A stretch of DNA of 56,684 nucleotides from assembly GCF_007991655.1 (NCBI RefSeq), contig NZ_BJYT01000021.1, positions 1 to 56,684 on the forward strand. Reading direction: 5' to 3'. Under the pieces are notes generated by a model. It saw only the letters and a list, made by a program, of their open reading frames with translations. It searched no databases and was not told where the DNA came from. Below are positions 33,808 to 43,300 of this stretch, piece by piece. A program made the translations under genes and the position numbers. Source of the stretch: Segetibacter aerophilus. Its GTDB lineage: Bacteria; Bacteroidota; Bacteroidia; Chitinophagales; Chitinophagaceae. Within the stretch, counting starts at the first letter, position 1. The number at the start of each line of letters is the position of its first letter.

Positions 33808-34018
33808 CAGCGGCCCTATGGGTTTTTAACGAAAAAGAAGAAATGACGGCAACAACAAAAGCCAACGCTATAAAAGGCAAAAGGATAATAAAAAGGTTTG
33901 GATAAAAAGTACTGTCAAAAATTGCTTCCCTTATTTCCTTATTGCAATTGACACAAGCTGAGGCTTTGCTACCTATAAAACACAGGGTAAAAAAGGCAAA
34001 AGGTTTAATTGCTTTCAT
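33746..34018 (-). CDS. Small exported/membrane protein paired with DUF2243
   Basis: 90 residues: signal-like N-terminus (KPFAFFTLCFIGSKASA), then CVNCNKEIREAIFDSTFYPN and one transmembrane helix (about 42-63), and a basic tail. The ACVNCNKEIR segment with a C-x2-C pair suggests a metal or thiol site. The last third lies over the DUF2243 start, an unusually long overlap, so the true C-terminus may be slightly different. Order and overlap suggest the two proteins are made together. Confidence 0.55.
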   Translation of the reverse strand: MKAIKPFAFFTLCFIGSKASACVNCNKEIREAIFDSTFYPNLFIILLPFIALAFVVAVISSFSLKTHRAAVAAFPNGRCNCFRYRVRRFY

Positions 34019-34123
34019 TAATATACTGGTTAATTGAACATCACTATTATACGTTTATATTCAAAAATTTAACCAAGTGTGTACTGAGTAATAGGGAATA
34101 AAACAACAAGTCATCTTCGAAGT

Positions 34124-35494
34124 CTACTTCAGGTAGTGGCTTGCATATTGAATAAAAGTCTCCCAGTTGGGGCCCGTCGTGTGACCGCCACTATGCTGGC
34201 GAAACGCTACTTCTCCATCTACCAAAGGGGTTTCGATTGGTGGAAATTCAGTGGTACCTAAATCTTTTTTACCCAAAAGCTTATATACCGGTCCCGCATG
34301 AACACCTCCTAAAAACATTCCTTTTGCGTCTATCCACTGGCCCTCTACTTTTGGGGATCCTGAACTGATAAAGACGGGACGTGGCGCGCACAAAGCGACC
34401 AGCTCGTGCGCATCGACAGGTAAATCATTGGGTGTTAAAGGGCCAACATATTTTATAAAGTTTCCGGCAAACCAGTGATATTCTCCCGATGAAGCAAGGT
34501 TCTCCACCTGCTCGCCAAATACGCGTCTAAGTATTTTTGCACCACCCGCGCCTGACGATCCTATAAATGCAATGGCAAAACGAGGTTCGTAGGCCATTGC
34601 AACAAGAGCAGCTTTACCATACCTTGAAAGACCTTCAATGCCTAATTTTTTTGTATCAACCGCTTTGTCTGTCTCATAATAATCAATTGCACGACTTGCA
34701 CCCCACGCCCACGCTTTTAAAGTACCCCAATCATCTGGTTTACGTGGCTGCCCTTTGTTGACCAGTCCGATAATGCCTTGGGTTAAACCTGCACCATTGT
34801 CTGCCTGGAAACTTGTCGGAACGATGACTGCACAACCCCAGCCTTTTTCCAAGAGCTGTTCCTGCCAATTTTTTACAACGGGAGTTCCAGCGGGAGGAGG
34901 AGGCATTCTAAAACCGGGAGGAAATACAAAACCAAATTCAGTAATTACAGGAACCGGCCCTTTTGCATTGGTGGGCGTGGTTAACGTAAGCTGTATGTCA
35001 ACAGTAGTTTTTGGATAGGCTGAGTTATCGACATGGCCCAACAAATATTTTGTAATGGCTTTTATATCTCCAATAGTCGTATCCGCTGTTCGTGTCACCT
35101 CCCATCTTACTTTCGGCGTTTTTGCAGGTACCCGGCCGTATACTTCACGATCAAAATCTTCTACTATTTCCGCTCGGCGGTGCGACCACCACATTTTTGC
35201 TGTAGTAACTTTTTTGCCATTTTTTAGTACTAAGGGATCGGGAAGCGTAGTATAAGGTGTTGCTTTTGCCTCATCACTATTAGCAGCATTGGGCGCTTGC
35301 GGATTACCAGATGGACCGGGCCGTGTAGAAGTTATATGCAACTGGTCGAGCATATTTTGATAATCCTGCTGTGTGCTCTTTTGCATCGCACGCATCATAC
35401 TATCTCTCCTGATGCTGTCGGCAGGGGAACGCTGAGTTTGGGCAGAAGCTGCAGTAACAGTACACAACGCAACGAGGCAAGTAACAATTTTCAT
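34124..35494 (-). CDS. CE15-type glucuronoyl esterase
   Basis: 456 residues with a signal peptide (cleavage near ASAQTQ). The nucleophile elbow GLSRYGKAAL (Ser290) is the G-x-S-R-x-G-K signature of CE15 4-O-methylglucuronoyl esterases, which cut ester links between xylan glucuronate and lignin; His434 or His438 in RQHSGGHTTGPNW is the triad His. A Gln/Ser/Pro-rich linker (about 20-80) follows the signal. It is transcribed leftward behind the SGNH esterase gene and opposite the GH67-GH43 arm, so it belongs to the glucuronoxylan locus. Confidence 0.88.
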   Translation of the reverse strand: MKIVTCLVALCTVTAASAQTQRSPADSIRRDSMMRAMQKSTQQDYQNMLDQLHITSTRPGPSGNPQAPNAANSDEAKATPYTTLPDPLVLKNGKKVTTAKMWWSHRRAEIVEDFDREVYGRVPAKTPKVRWEVTRTADTTIGDIKAITKYLLGHVDNSAYPKTTVDIQLTLTTPTNAKGPVPVITEFGFVFPPGFRMPPPPAGTPVVKNWQEQLLEKGWGCAVIVPTSFQADNGAGLTQGIIGLVNKGQPRKPDDWGTLKAWAWGASRAIDYYETDKAVDTKKLGIEGLSRYGKAALVAMAYEPRFAIAFIGSSGAGGAKILRRVFGEQVENLASSGEYHWFAGNFIKYVGPLTPNDLPVDAHELVALCAPRPVFISSGSPKVEGQWIDAKGMFLGGVHAGPVYKLLGKKDLGTTEFPPIETPLVDGEVAFRQHSGGHTTGPNWETFIQYASHYLK

Positions 35495-35525
35495 TTTTTT
35501 GATTTCAATATGTGATAGAATGTGG

Positions 35526-35540
35526 AAGGGTGCGACGCAA
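35526..35540 (-). repeat. GYGTCRC intergenic repeat, partial copy 6
   Basis: Minus-strand reading TTGCGTCGCACCCTT in the 90-base gap between the two leftward esterase genes; head missing. Confidence 0.45.
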
Positions 35541-35584
35541 GTAAAGATTGGTAGAATTACTTAAGCTTGCTATATGAAAAATCT

Positions 35585-37528
35585 CTAATGATCCGTCCTA
35601 AAGGGCGATGCAGGCAGACCTTCCTTATTATATAAATTTGCCCCGTCAGGATTATCAGCCCAGGCATAACGAACGAACATTGGGTTTGTAATGTGATCAC
35701 TCCACACCACCACTTTATCGCCTTCAATTTTCGCTGTGGCCCATACAAACTTTTTGTCGGCACCTGCAATTTCAACACGGTATAGTTCTTCGCCATCATT
35801 GGCTATTAGTCCACCGCCAACATGATCAAACGTGAGAACAATCTTATTACCTTCTATTGCTGCTGCCTTAAAAAGCGGACCGGAAGGTACAACTGCACCA
35901 TCGTGATAAGCAACTTTCATAGCTGCCAATGCTAAACGGTCGCCTACTTCTTTTTTTCTGTCGGGATGAATATCGTTCCACTCGCCCAGGTCAATCGCTA
36001 CAGCCATACCGGTATTTTGAACAGATAAAGTTTTTAACTGAGCTTCCCTCAATACTGCCCACGGACTCTCAGAAGGTACATATTGAACTTCCTGGAAGTT
36101 GGGAAGTTGTACATACAAGAATGGAAGATCAGGTTGTTTCCACTTGCTCCTCCAATCAGCTATCAGCCCGGGAAGAAGCTTGTCATACTCGGCAGCATTA
36201 TTTATATTCGATTCTCCCTGGTACCACAAAACACCCTTAATGGTAAAGTTGTTGACGGGAGCAGCCATCGCATTATATAGCGACGTGGGCTGATTTTGTG
36301 CAGATATGCCACCTCCACCCCCAACTCCTTGTCGTGTATAGACTTCACCTACTTTATATTGCCATGTTCCCTTCAGATCAATTGTATCGCTCCCGGCGGA
36401 GAGGTAATAAGGTTTATCAGGCACAAATCCTCCTTTGCCAAAATTGTTTAGGACCCGAATGACAAACACATTCTTCCCGGGCTTGAGCACCCCTGCCGGT
36501 AATGCATATCTTCTTTGAGGATACATATAAGTTGTATTGCCGGCAAGCTTACCATTTACATATAAAAAGTCCGCATCTACAATTCTGCCAAGAGCAATTT
36601 TTGCAGGCTTGCCAATCATAGAAATCGGCACATCTATTTCACGTCTATACCAAACTGCGCCGTCTAAATCTTTTATGCCCTGGTCTTCCCAATACCCGGG
36701 GATGTTGATAGTATGCCAACCCTTAGGAATATAGCCTGAATCGTACCATCGCTTAGCGGCTAACAAGCCTTTGTCTTGCTGGCGCTGAGGAGTATTTGCA
36801 TTGGCTGCAGAAGCTTTCCTGTTTAGCCCATTGACATAAGCTGTATCCTTGTTTTTTTCAATTGTGGAAATAATGGTCGGAAAATCTTTAAACCCTTCTT
36901 CACTCGTCCAGGCTTCGATAGGTGTGCCGCCGACGCTGGCATTAATCAGCCCAATTGGAACGTGATATTTTTCGTAAATAGCTTTGGCGAAAAAGTATGC
37001 AACCGCTGAAAATTGAAGCACATCTTTTGGGTTAGCGGATTTCCAGGAACCCATTGGTAAATCCTCCTTTGGACCTTTTAGATCAGTTAATGTAGGAATC
37101 CAAAAATGCCTGATTGCACTAAAATTTGCCTGCGCTATTTCATTTGCGTATCTCTCTTTATGCAGATCCATCTGGTGCACCATATTTGATTGCCCCGAAC
37201 AAAACCAGACGTCACCAACTAGTATATTACTGAGGGTGATATGGTTTGTTGCATCAATGTTCATTGTGTATGGGCCGCCGGCCTTTAAGGGTGCTAATAC
37301 AACCTTCCACTTGCCATCCTCTCCCGCCTTCGTTTTATACTTTCTGCCATTAAAGGTTATGGTTACGGTTTCATTATTATCTGCCCAACCCCAAATGTTT
37401 ACTTTGCTATCTCTTTGCAAGACCATACTATCCCGGACAAGCATGGGAAGTTTGACTGCAGAAAAAGTTGAACTGGCAACTATTAAGCATCCTGCCAACA
37501 CTAACAACCGGCATACTTTATTTCTCAT
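35585..37528 (-). CDS. Sialate O-acetylesterase-family carbohydrate esterase
   Basis: 647 residues from ATG 37528 (ATG 37549 would add 7 before the signal peptide MRNKVCRLLVLAGCLIVASS). N-terminal beta domain (LRDSMVLQRDSKVNIWGWA-like region at about 25-110), then an SGNH hydrolase with nucleophile Ser in WFCSGQSNMVH, NASVGGTPIEAW, an inserted jelly-roll (about 230-370), WYQGESN and DLGEWNDIHPDRK carrying the catalytic Asp/His. The family removes acetyl groups from sialate but in xylan loci acts on acetylated xylan; context favours the latter. First gene of the leftward arm, 90 bases before CE15. Confidence 0.85.
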   Translation of the reverse strand: MRNKVCRLLVLAGCLIVASSTFSAVKLPMLVRDSMVLQRDSKVNIWGWADNNETVTITFNGRKYKTKAGEDGKWKVVLAPLKAGGPYTMNIDATNHITLSNILVGDVWFCSGQSNMVHQMDLHKERYANEIAQANFSAIRHFWIPTLTDLKGPKEDLPMGSWKSANPKDVLQFSAVAYFFAKAIYEKYHVPIGLINASVGGTPIEAWTSEEGFKDFPTIISTIEKNKDTAYVNGLNRKASAANANTPQRQQDKGLLAAKRWYDSGYIPKGWHTINIPGYWEDQGIKDLDGAVWYRREIDVPISMIGKPAKIALGRIVDADFLYVNGKLAGNTTYMYPQRRYALPAGVLKPGKNVFVIRVLNNFGKGGFVPDKPYYLSAGSDTIDLKGTWQYKVGEVYTRQGVGGGGGISAQNQPTSLYNAMAAPVNNFTIKGVLWYQGESNINNAAEYDKLLPGLIADWRSKWKQPDLPFLYVQLPNFQEVQYVPSESPWAVLREAQLKTLSVQNTGMAVAIDLGEWNDIHPDRKKEVGDRLALAAMKVAYHDGAVVPSGPLFKAAAIEGNKIVLTFDHVGGGLIANDGEELYRVEIAGADKKFVWATAKIEGDKVVVWSDHITNPMFVRYAWADNPDGANLYNKEGLPASPFRTDH

Positions 37529-37834
37529 ATCTACTTTAGATAAAAACATGAAACCAAAATTTTTGAAATTTAAAACGCAATAAAAACACCAGGAACTTTG
37601 GAAGTGCCAGGTTGCTGGAAACCTAAACTACCCAGATAGAGACACTTCGACGTCTACTCAACCGACTGCAAAATATTTTGTTTTTCGTCGCATTGATTGT
37701 TTTGTCACGGTTCGTCTCTATAAAGGCAATACAAATAAAGACCAAATAATTAAATGCAACCGATCGCAGCAATAATTGTAAATGTGTTTACTTTAGCGCC
37801 TCTCATCTAAAATACCTTGTACTACGTCCATTAT
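37529..37834. other. Divergent regulatory region of the xylan locus
   Basis: About 300 bases between the leftward esterase arm and the rightward GH67 arm. It must contain both promoters. I see TACTTTAG at 37790-37797 (one mismatch to TAnnTTTG) before GH67, but no clear -33 box, and no obvious operator palindrome. No gene. Confidence 0.35.
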
Positions 37835-39988
37835 ATGAAAGAGTTTTTGTGCGCTTGTTTATTTCTTATTGCAATGCCCTCAGCGAAGGCGGATGACGGA
37901 TACAGGCTCTGGCTGCGATACGAGTTAGTAAATAATTCAACTTTGCTAAGTAACTATCGCAATGCTGTTACATCTGTTTACTTGCCGGGAACCTCGCCTT
38001 CGTTACTGGCAGCGAAGGATGAATTACAAATGGGACTGGAAGGACTATTAGGCAAAAAGGTTTCTTTTCAAAATACCCTTGCAAACGCGCAGTTGGTTGT
38101 AGGCACTCCGGCAAGCTCTTCTCAAATTGCAGCGCTTCCATTATCAAATCAGTTGTCTAAAGCCGGAGATGAAGGATTTGTGATTGTTTCGACCACGCGA
38201 TCCCAAAAGAAAATTATAGCAATCGCGGCGAATACTGATATCGGCGTGCTTTATGGTGTCTTTCATTTTTTGCGATTGATGCAAACGCAACAAAACATCC
38301 AACACCTTGCAGTTACTTCTGCCCCTAAAACAAAATATCGCTTAATTGACCACTGGGATAATCTTAACCGCACCGTTGAAAGAGGTTATGCAGGGTTTTC
38401 CATCTGGAACTGGCACACTCTTCCCCGTTATATCGACCAGCGGTATATTGACTATGCACGGGCAAATGCTTCCATTGGTATTAACGGAGTGGTAGTAACA
38501 AACGTGAATGCCAACGCTTTGATCCTTACAAAAGAATACCTTGAAAAAGTAGCAGCTTTGGCAAACGTCTTTCGCCCCTATGGCATCAAAATATATTTAA
38601 CCGGGCGATTTAGCGCTCCAATCGAAATAGGGAAATTGAAAACCGCCGACCCTTTAAATGCCGAAGTAAGGCAGTGGTGGAAAAACAAGATCGATGAGAT
38701 CTATACCAACATTCCCGATTTTGGTGGTTTTTTAATCAAAGCAAATTCAGAAGGACAGCCGGGACCGCAAGATTATAAGAGAACACATGCAGATGGAGCA
38801 AACATGTTTGCTGAAGCCCTTGCACCTCACAAAGGAATAGTGATGTGGCGGGCTTTTGTATATAGCAATGAAAGTCCGGAAGACCGTTTAAAACAAGCCT
38901 ACGCCGAGTTTAAACCACTCGATGGAAAGTTCAACAACAACGTAGCTATCCAGGTAAAAAACGGCCCGCTCGATTTTCAACCCCGCGAACCTTTTTCTCC
39001 CCTTTTTGGCGCTATGCCTAAAACGCCCTTGTTTATAGAATACCAACTCACGCAGGAATATTTAGGCTTTTCTACCCATCTTGTTTTTATGGCGCCCTTG
39101 TTTAAGGAGGTCCTAAATGCAGACACCTATGAAAAGGGCAAAGGGTCAACGGTGGCTAAAGTATTAGACGGATCATTGGATGGGCAGGCTCTAACAGGAA
39201 TGGCAGGAGTGGCTAACATAGGAAATGACATCAACTGGACGGGTCATCCTTTTGGGCAAGCTAACTGGTACACGTTGGGTCGACTGGCCTGGGATCACCA
39301 GTTATCGTCTGCCCAAATTGCGAATGAATGGGTGAGACAAACTTTTGGAAATAGCAAACCTCTTGTTGACACAGTCGAAAAAATGATGCTGTCTTCCCGC
39401 GAAGCAATGGTAAATTATATGACTCCACTGGGACTTCATCACATCATGGGTTATGGCCATCATTATGGTCCCGCCCCGTGGTTTGATAAAGCTTCACGGG
39501 CTGATTGGAATCCTGTTTATTTCCATAAGGCAGACTCTATCGGCATTGGATTTGACAGAACTGCCAACGGCACCAATTACTTATCTCAATACGCTCCTGA
39601 GGTCAGGAAGCAGTTTGAAGATATCAACACTTGTCCGGAAGAATATTTGCTCTGGTTTCACCACGTTTCATGGAAACATACTATGAAGTCGGGTAGAAAT
39701 TTATGGGAGGAGTTGTGCTATAGGTATTATGCGGGAGTAGATTCAGTTCGCGTGATGCAAAAGGAATGGAACAGCCTCGAAAAATTGGTGGACAAACAAA
39801 GGTTTAACCAGGTAAAAATGTTGTTAGCTGTGCAGGAAAAAGAAGCAGTTTGGTGGAGAAATTCCTGCCTGTTGTATTTTCAAACATTTTCAAAAATGCC
39901 AATTCCGCCGAGTTATGAAAAGCCGGATCAGACATTGGAATATTATAAGAACCTGAACTTTCCATTTGCGCCGGGAAACGGGCGTTAG
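37835..39988 (+). CDS. Alpha-glucuronidase, GH67
   Basis: 717 residues from ATG 37835 (a TTG at 37817 would add 6 in front of the signal peptide MKEFLCACLFLIAMPSAKA). GH67 removes (4-O-methyl)glucuronic acid from the non-reducing end of xylo-oligosaccharides. The acid is Glu306 in IKANSEGQPGPQ and the two bases are Asp380 (NGPLDFQPREP) and Glu408 (EYQLTQEYLGF), with the spacing seen in characterised enzymes. Full length with N-terminal GH67N domain (20-150) and C-terminal domain. The signal peptide places it in the periplasm. It opens the rightward operon GH67-CE4-GH10-GH43. Confidence 0.95.
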   Translation: MKEFLCACLFLIAMPSAKADDGYRLWLRYELVNNSTLLSNYRNAVTSVYLPGTSPSLLAAKDELQMGLEGLLGKKVSFQNTLANAQLVVGTPASSSQIAALPLSNQLSKAGDEGFVIVSTTRSQKKIIAIAANTDIGVLYGVFHFLRLMQTQQNIQHLAVTSAPKTKYRLIDHWDNLNRTVERGYAGFSIWNWHTLPRYIDQRYIDYARANASIGINGVVVTNVNANALILTKEYLEKVAALANVFRPYGIKIYLTGRFSAPIEIGKLKTADPLNAEVRQWWKNKIDEIYTNIPDFGGFLIKANSEGQPGPQDYKRTHADGANMFAEALAPHKGIVMWRAFVYSNESPEDRLKQAYAEFKPLDGKFNNNVAIQVKNGPLDFQPREPFSPLFGAMPKTPLFIEYQLTQEYLGFSTHLVFMAPLFKEVLNADTYEKGKGSTVAKVLDGSLDGQALTGMAGVANIGNDINWTGHPFGQANWYTLGRLAWDHQLSSAQIANEWVRQTFGNSKPLVDTVEKMMLSSREAMVNYMTPLGLHHIMGYGHHYGPAPWFDKASRADWNPVYFHKADSIGIGFDRTANGTNYLSQYAPEVRKQFEDINTCPEEYLLWFHHVSWKHTMKSGRNLWEELCYRYYAGVDSVRVMQKEWNSLEKLVDKQRFNQVKMLLAVQEKEAVWWRNSCLLYFQTFSKMPIPPSYEKPDQTLEYYKNLNFPFAPGNGR

Positions 39989-40040
39989 GGTGAGAGGAGT
40001 AAAACGGCTATTGAATCAAACAAAACGACGGACCAGAAAA

Positions 40041-40829
40041 ATGCAACAAATATTCTTACTCATTCTTATCTCGTGTATCGCTTCAGGCTCTTTTGCCCAA
40101 AACGGAAGGTTATGGAACAACCGCAAATGTGCTGTCTCCTTAACATACGACGATGCTATAAATGTTGATCTCGACAATGTAATTCCTGCTTTAGACTCAG
40201 TGGGCCTCAAGGGTTCTTTTTATCTATCCGGCTACTCCGGAGCCTTATCCGCAAGGATCGATGAGTGGAGATCAATTGCAAAAAACGGTCATGAACTAGG
40301 CAACCACACGCTTTACCATCCATGCGCAGGTGGTCCGGGAAGAAGTTTTGTAACGCCGGACTACGACTTAAACAGGTATACTTTCCGCAGGTTAGTTGAC
40401 GAGATCAAAATGACCAATACTTTACTTAAAGCAATAGACGGAAAAACAAAAAGAACTTTTGCTTATCCCTGCGGTGATACTAAAATCGGTGACTCATCTT
40501 ATGTAGATCTTTTAAAAAATGACTTTGTTGCAGCAAGAGGAACTGTTGCGCGAATGCCTGCAATAAAACAAATTGATCCATACAATATCGAATGCTATGT
40601 TATCAACGGAGAGACCGGCGACCAGCTTATCTCGCTAGTCAAAAAGGCAATGGAAACAAACACACTGCTTGTCTTTCTTTTTCACGGAGTGGGCGGCGGC
40701 CATAGCCTTAATGTTTCTTTACAAGCGCATAGCCAGCTTTTACATTTCTTAAAACAAAATCAAAAAGACGTTTGGACTGCTCCAATGATCGACATTGCAG
40801 GGTACGTAAAGGACTACAACAAGAAATAA
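40041..40829 (+). CDS. Polysaccharide deacetylase, CE4
   Basis: 262 residues from ATG 40041; an earlier ATG at 39966 overlaps GH67 and adds a basic extension ahead of the signal peptide MQQIFLLILISCIASGSFAQ, so I reject it. NodB-type motifs: SLTYDDA (Asp37/Asp38), HELGNHTLYHP (metal His89 and His93), RTFAYPCGDT and LFHGVGGG. CE4 enzymes deacetylate chitin, peptidoglycan or xylan; flanking GH67 and GH10 genes argue for acetyl-xylan. Short 52-base spacing to GH67. Confidence 0.88.
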   Translation: MQQIFLLILISCIASGSFAQNGRLWNNRKCAVSLTYDDAINVDLDNVIPALDSVGLKGSFYLSGYSGALSARIDEWRSIAKNGHELGNHTLYHPCAGGPGRSFVTPDYDLNRYTFRRLVDEIKMTNTLLKAIDGKTKRTFAYPCGDTKIGDSSYVDLLKNDFVAARGTVARMPAIKQIDPYNIECYVINGETGDQLISLVKKAMETNTLLVFLFHGVGGGHSLNVSLQAHSQLLHFLKQNQKDVWTAPMIDIAGYVKDYNKK

Positions 40830-40897
40830 TCGAAGAGTTACATTTCGGGGAAAGTGAAAAACATATCTAAAAACATTAAAACTACAATTAGCCAATT

Positions 40898-41992
40898 TTG
40901 AAGAACAAATTTTTAAGCGCTACAATCATTCTAAGCATCGTTGCTGCTTCCTGTAGTTCGCAACGCGCTGCCACTACGACCGCCGCAAACAAGGGATTGA
41001 AAGATTACTATAGAAGTTTTTTCCCTGTAGGAGTAGCAGTCGCCCCTAGAAACCTGGCAGGCGATGAAGCACAATTAATTTTGCGCGAGTTTAATAGTCT
41101 TACGCCTGAGAATGCGATGAAGATGGGCCCGATCCATCCACAGGAAGACAAGTATAACTGGGCGGACGCCGATTCAATTGTAAATTTTGCGCAACGGCAT
41201 GGATTAAAGGTTAGGGGCCATAATTTGTGCTGGCATAGCCAGGCTCCGCGCTGGATGTTTACAGATAAGGAAGGTAAAACGGTTTCAAAGGAAGTTTTGC
41301 TACAACGCCTAAAGGATCATATTACAACTGTTGTAAACAGGTACAAAGGAAAATTATACGCGTGGGATGTGGTTAATGAAGCCATTTCAGACGCCCCGGA
41401 CGAATACCTCCGAAACTCAGAATGGTTAAAAATCTGTGGCGAAGAATATATTGCCAAAGCCTTTCAATATGCGCATGAAGTAGATCCTGATGCAGTCTTA
41501 TTTTATAACGACTACAACGAAATAAGCCCGGTAAAAAGAGAAAAGATTTACAAGCTTGTAAAAGGATTGAAAGACGCAGGCGTGCCGATTCATGGAGTTG
41601 GCCTGCAGGGACATTGGGCAGTGAACGAACCTTCACAAGGACAGCTGGATAGTACGATCAAAAGGTTTGCAGACCTTGGACTAAAAGTGCAGGTGACGGA
41701 ATTAGACATTTCCGTTTACCCGAAAGAACACAACGCAAGGCAAAGGCAGGCTAATGATAACGACACCAGTTTCACTCCACAAAAAGAACAGAAACAACTC
41801 GAGGTGTACAAAATGAGCTTCGACCTTTTTAGAAAATACCGCAATGTTATGTCTGGTGTTACTTTCTGGAATATTTCTGACAGAAGCAGCTGGCTTGATG
41901 ACTTTCCTGTTCGAAACCGTAAAGACTATCCGCTGCTGTTCGACAGAAATTTAAAACCGAAGAAAGTGTATGGGGAGGTTGTAAACTTTTAA
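40898..41992 (+). CDS. Endo-1,4-beta-xylanase, GH10 lipoprotein
   Basis: 364 residues. The start must be TTG 40898: a stop lies three codons upstream, the signal peptide (KNKFLSATIILSIVAAS) begins right there, and the next ATG is deep in the catalytic domain. Lipobox AASC with Cys19. Catalytic acid/base Glu161 (WDVVNEAI), nucleophile Glu268 (QVTELDIS), plus HNLCWHSQAPRWM and GVTFWNISDRSSWLDDFP. It cleaves the xylan backbone; lipidation suggests outer-membrane or periplasmic anchoring. Third gene of the rightward arm, 68 bases after CE4. Confidence 0.95.
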   Translation: MKNKFLSATIILSIVAASCSSQRAATTTAANKGLKDYYRSFFPVGVAVAPRNLAGDEAQLILREFNSLTPENAMKMGPIHPQEDKYNWADADSIVNFAQRHGLKVRGHNLCWHSQAPRWMFTDKEGKTVSKEVLLQRLKDHITTVVNRYKGKLYAWDVVNEAISDAPDEYLRNSEWLKICGEEYIAKAFQYAHEVDPDAVLFYNDYNEISPVKREKIYKLVKGLKDAGVPIHGVGLQGHWAVNEPSQGQLDSTIKRFADLGLKVQVTELDISVYPKEHNARQRQANDNDTSFTPQKEQKQLEVYKMSFDLFRKYRNVMSGVTFWNISDRSSWLDDFPVRNRKDYPLLFDRNLKPKKVYGEVVNF

Positions 41993-42028
41993 GGGCATTT
42001 TTGGTACAAGCTTAATAATACAATTGGG

Positions 42029-42051
42029 CATCGTTGCGTCGCACTTCGTTC
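42029..42051 (+). repeat. GYGTCRC intergenic repeat, copy 7
   Basis: CATCGTTGCGTCGCACTTCG then TTC, between GH10 and GH43. Head and core are intact; the tail is diverged. Confidence 0.6.
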
Positions 42052-42115
42052 ATCGGCAAATCTTTTATCACCTTACTTTCAACCTATTTCTAACAATTAA
42101 AGTTTTTCTTTAAAT

Positions 42116-43195
42116 ATGATCAATCGTACAAAACTCTGCTCGACCGTGGTTGCCGTTTCCGCTCTATTGGCCGCTACTACTAACCTCGATGCACAAAAAG
42201 CTTTTAACAGCAGCGATCACTACTTAGCTCAACCTTTAATAAAAAATATTTATACCGCGGATCCTTCAGCCCATGTTTTTAAGGGCAAGATCTACATTTA
42301 TCCTTCCCACGATGTCGAAGCAGGCGTAAAAGAAAATGACAATGGAGATCATTTTGATATGCGTGATTATCATATCCTTTCAATGTCGAGCATACCAGGA
42401 AAAGTTACAGACCATGGCGTTGCATTAAGCGTTAAAGACATTTCCTGGGCGGGGCGTCAACTATGGGCGCCTGATGCAGCTTATAAGAATGGAACTTATT
42501 ACCTCTATTTTCCTGTTAAGGATAAACAGGATGTTTTTAAAATTGGGGTAGCAACAAGCAAATCACCAACGGGCCCTTTCAAGGCGCAGCCCAAACCAAT
42601 CGAGGGCAGCTTCAGTATCGACCCTGCTGTTTTTACTGATACAGATGGTAACTCGTACATGTATTTCGGCGGCATCTGGGGCGGGCAACTGCAAAGGTGG
42701 TCCAATGGAAAATATGATGAAAACGGATCGAAAACAGACCTTGGAAAAGCAGACGAACCAGCGCTCACTGCTAAAGTAGCGAAGATGAGCAAAAACATGC
42801 TGGAGTTTGATGGCCCTGTAAGAGATGTTCAAATTGTTGACAAAGAAGGCAAGCCTTTATTAACGAAAGATCATAACCGACGCTTTTTCGAAGGAGGTTG
42901 GATGCACAAATACAAAGGGAAATATTACTTCTCGTATTCTACCGGCGATACACATTTATTGGCCTATGCTATTGGAGACAACCCCTTTGGACCGTTTACT
43001 TACGAAGGTATTTTTATGAATCCTGTAGAGGGATGGACAACGCACCACTCGATAGTAGAGTTTAAAGGAAAATGGTACATCTTTTACCACGACACACAAT
43101 TGTCAGGAAAAACTCACTTGAGAAATATAAAAGTGGCCGAGCTAAAACACAATGCTGACGGCACGATTTCGATGGTAGAGACTTACAAGAAATAA
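42116..43195 (+). CDS. Glycoside hydrolase family 43 (beta-xylosidase/arabinofuranosidase type)
   Basis: 359 residues with a signal peptide (about 1-26). Five-bladed propeller of GH43: general base Asp49 (YTADPSAHVF), pKa-tuning Asp169 (SIDPAVFTD) and general acid Glu259 (FFEGGWMHKY). Members act on xylo-oligosaccharides or arabinose side chains; the exact activity is open. Last gene of the rightward xylan arm and closed by a strong terminator. A GYGTCRC repeat lies in the gap to GH10. Confidence 0.93.
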   Translation: MINRTKLCSTVVAVSALLAATTNLDAQKAFNSSDHYLAQPLIKNIYTADPSAHVFKGKIYIYPSHDVEAGVKENDNGDHFDMRDYHILSMSSIPGKVTDHGVALSVKDISWAGRQLWAPDAAYKNGTYYLYFPVKDKQDVFKIGVATSKSPTGPFKAQPKPIEGSFSIDPAVFTDTDGNSYMYFGGIWGGQLQRWSNGKYDENGSKTDLGKADEPALTAKVAKMSKNMLEFDGPVRDVQIVDKEGKPLLTKDHNRRFFEGGWMHKYKGKYYFSYSTGDTHLLAYAIGDNPFGPFTYEGIFMNPVEGWTTHHSIVEFKGKWYIFYHDTQLSGKTHLRNIKVAELKHNADGTISMVETYKK

Positions 43196-43211
43196 TTTGA
43201 CTATACCTAAA

Positions 43212-43257
43212 TAAAAGAGCCCATTGCAAATCAAAAAAATTGCAATGGGCTCTTTTA
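43212..43257 (+). terminator. Strong terminator of the xylan operon
   Basis: A perfect 18-base stem, TAAAAGAGCCCATTGCAA with TTGCAATGGGCTCTTTTA, 10-base loop, ending in ATTT. It starts 17 bases after the GH43 stop. The symmetry allows leftward termination too. Confidence 0.9.
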
Positions 43258-43273
43258 TTTAGAAAAATAGAAT

Positions 43274-43294
43274 AGCGCTAAATGAAATTAGCGC
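43274..43294 (-). terminator. Terminator of small leftward ORF
   Basis: GCGCTAA/TTAGCGC stem with a 6-base loop (43275-43281 and 43288-43294); on the minus strand it is followed by TATTCTATTTTT. It begins 6 bases after the stop of the 32-residue ORF at 43301-43399. Confidence 0.5.
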
Positions 43295-43300
43295 GGCTTA

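Noticed and set aside
39966-40040. Upstream ATG for the CE4 deacetylase
   Set aside because: It overlaps GH67 and places a basic stretch in front of an obvious signal peptide starting at 40041.
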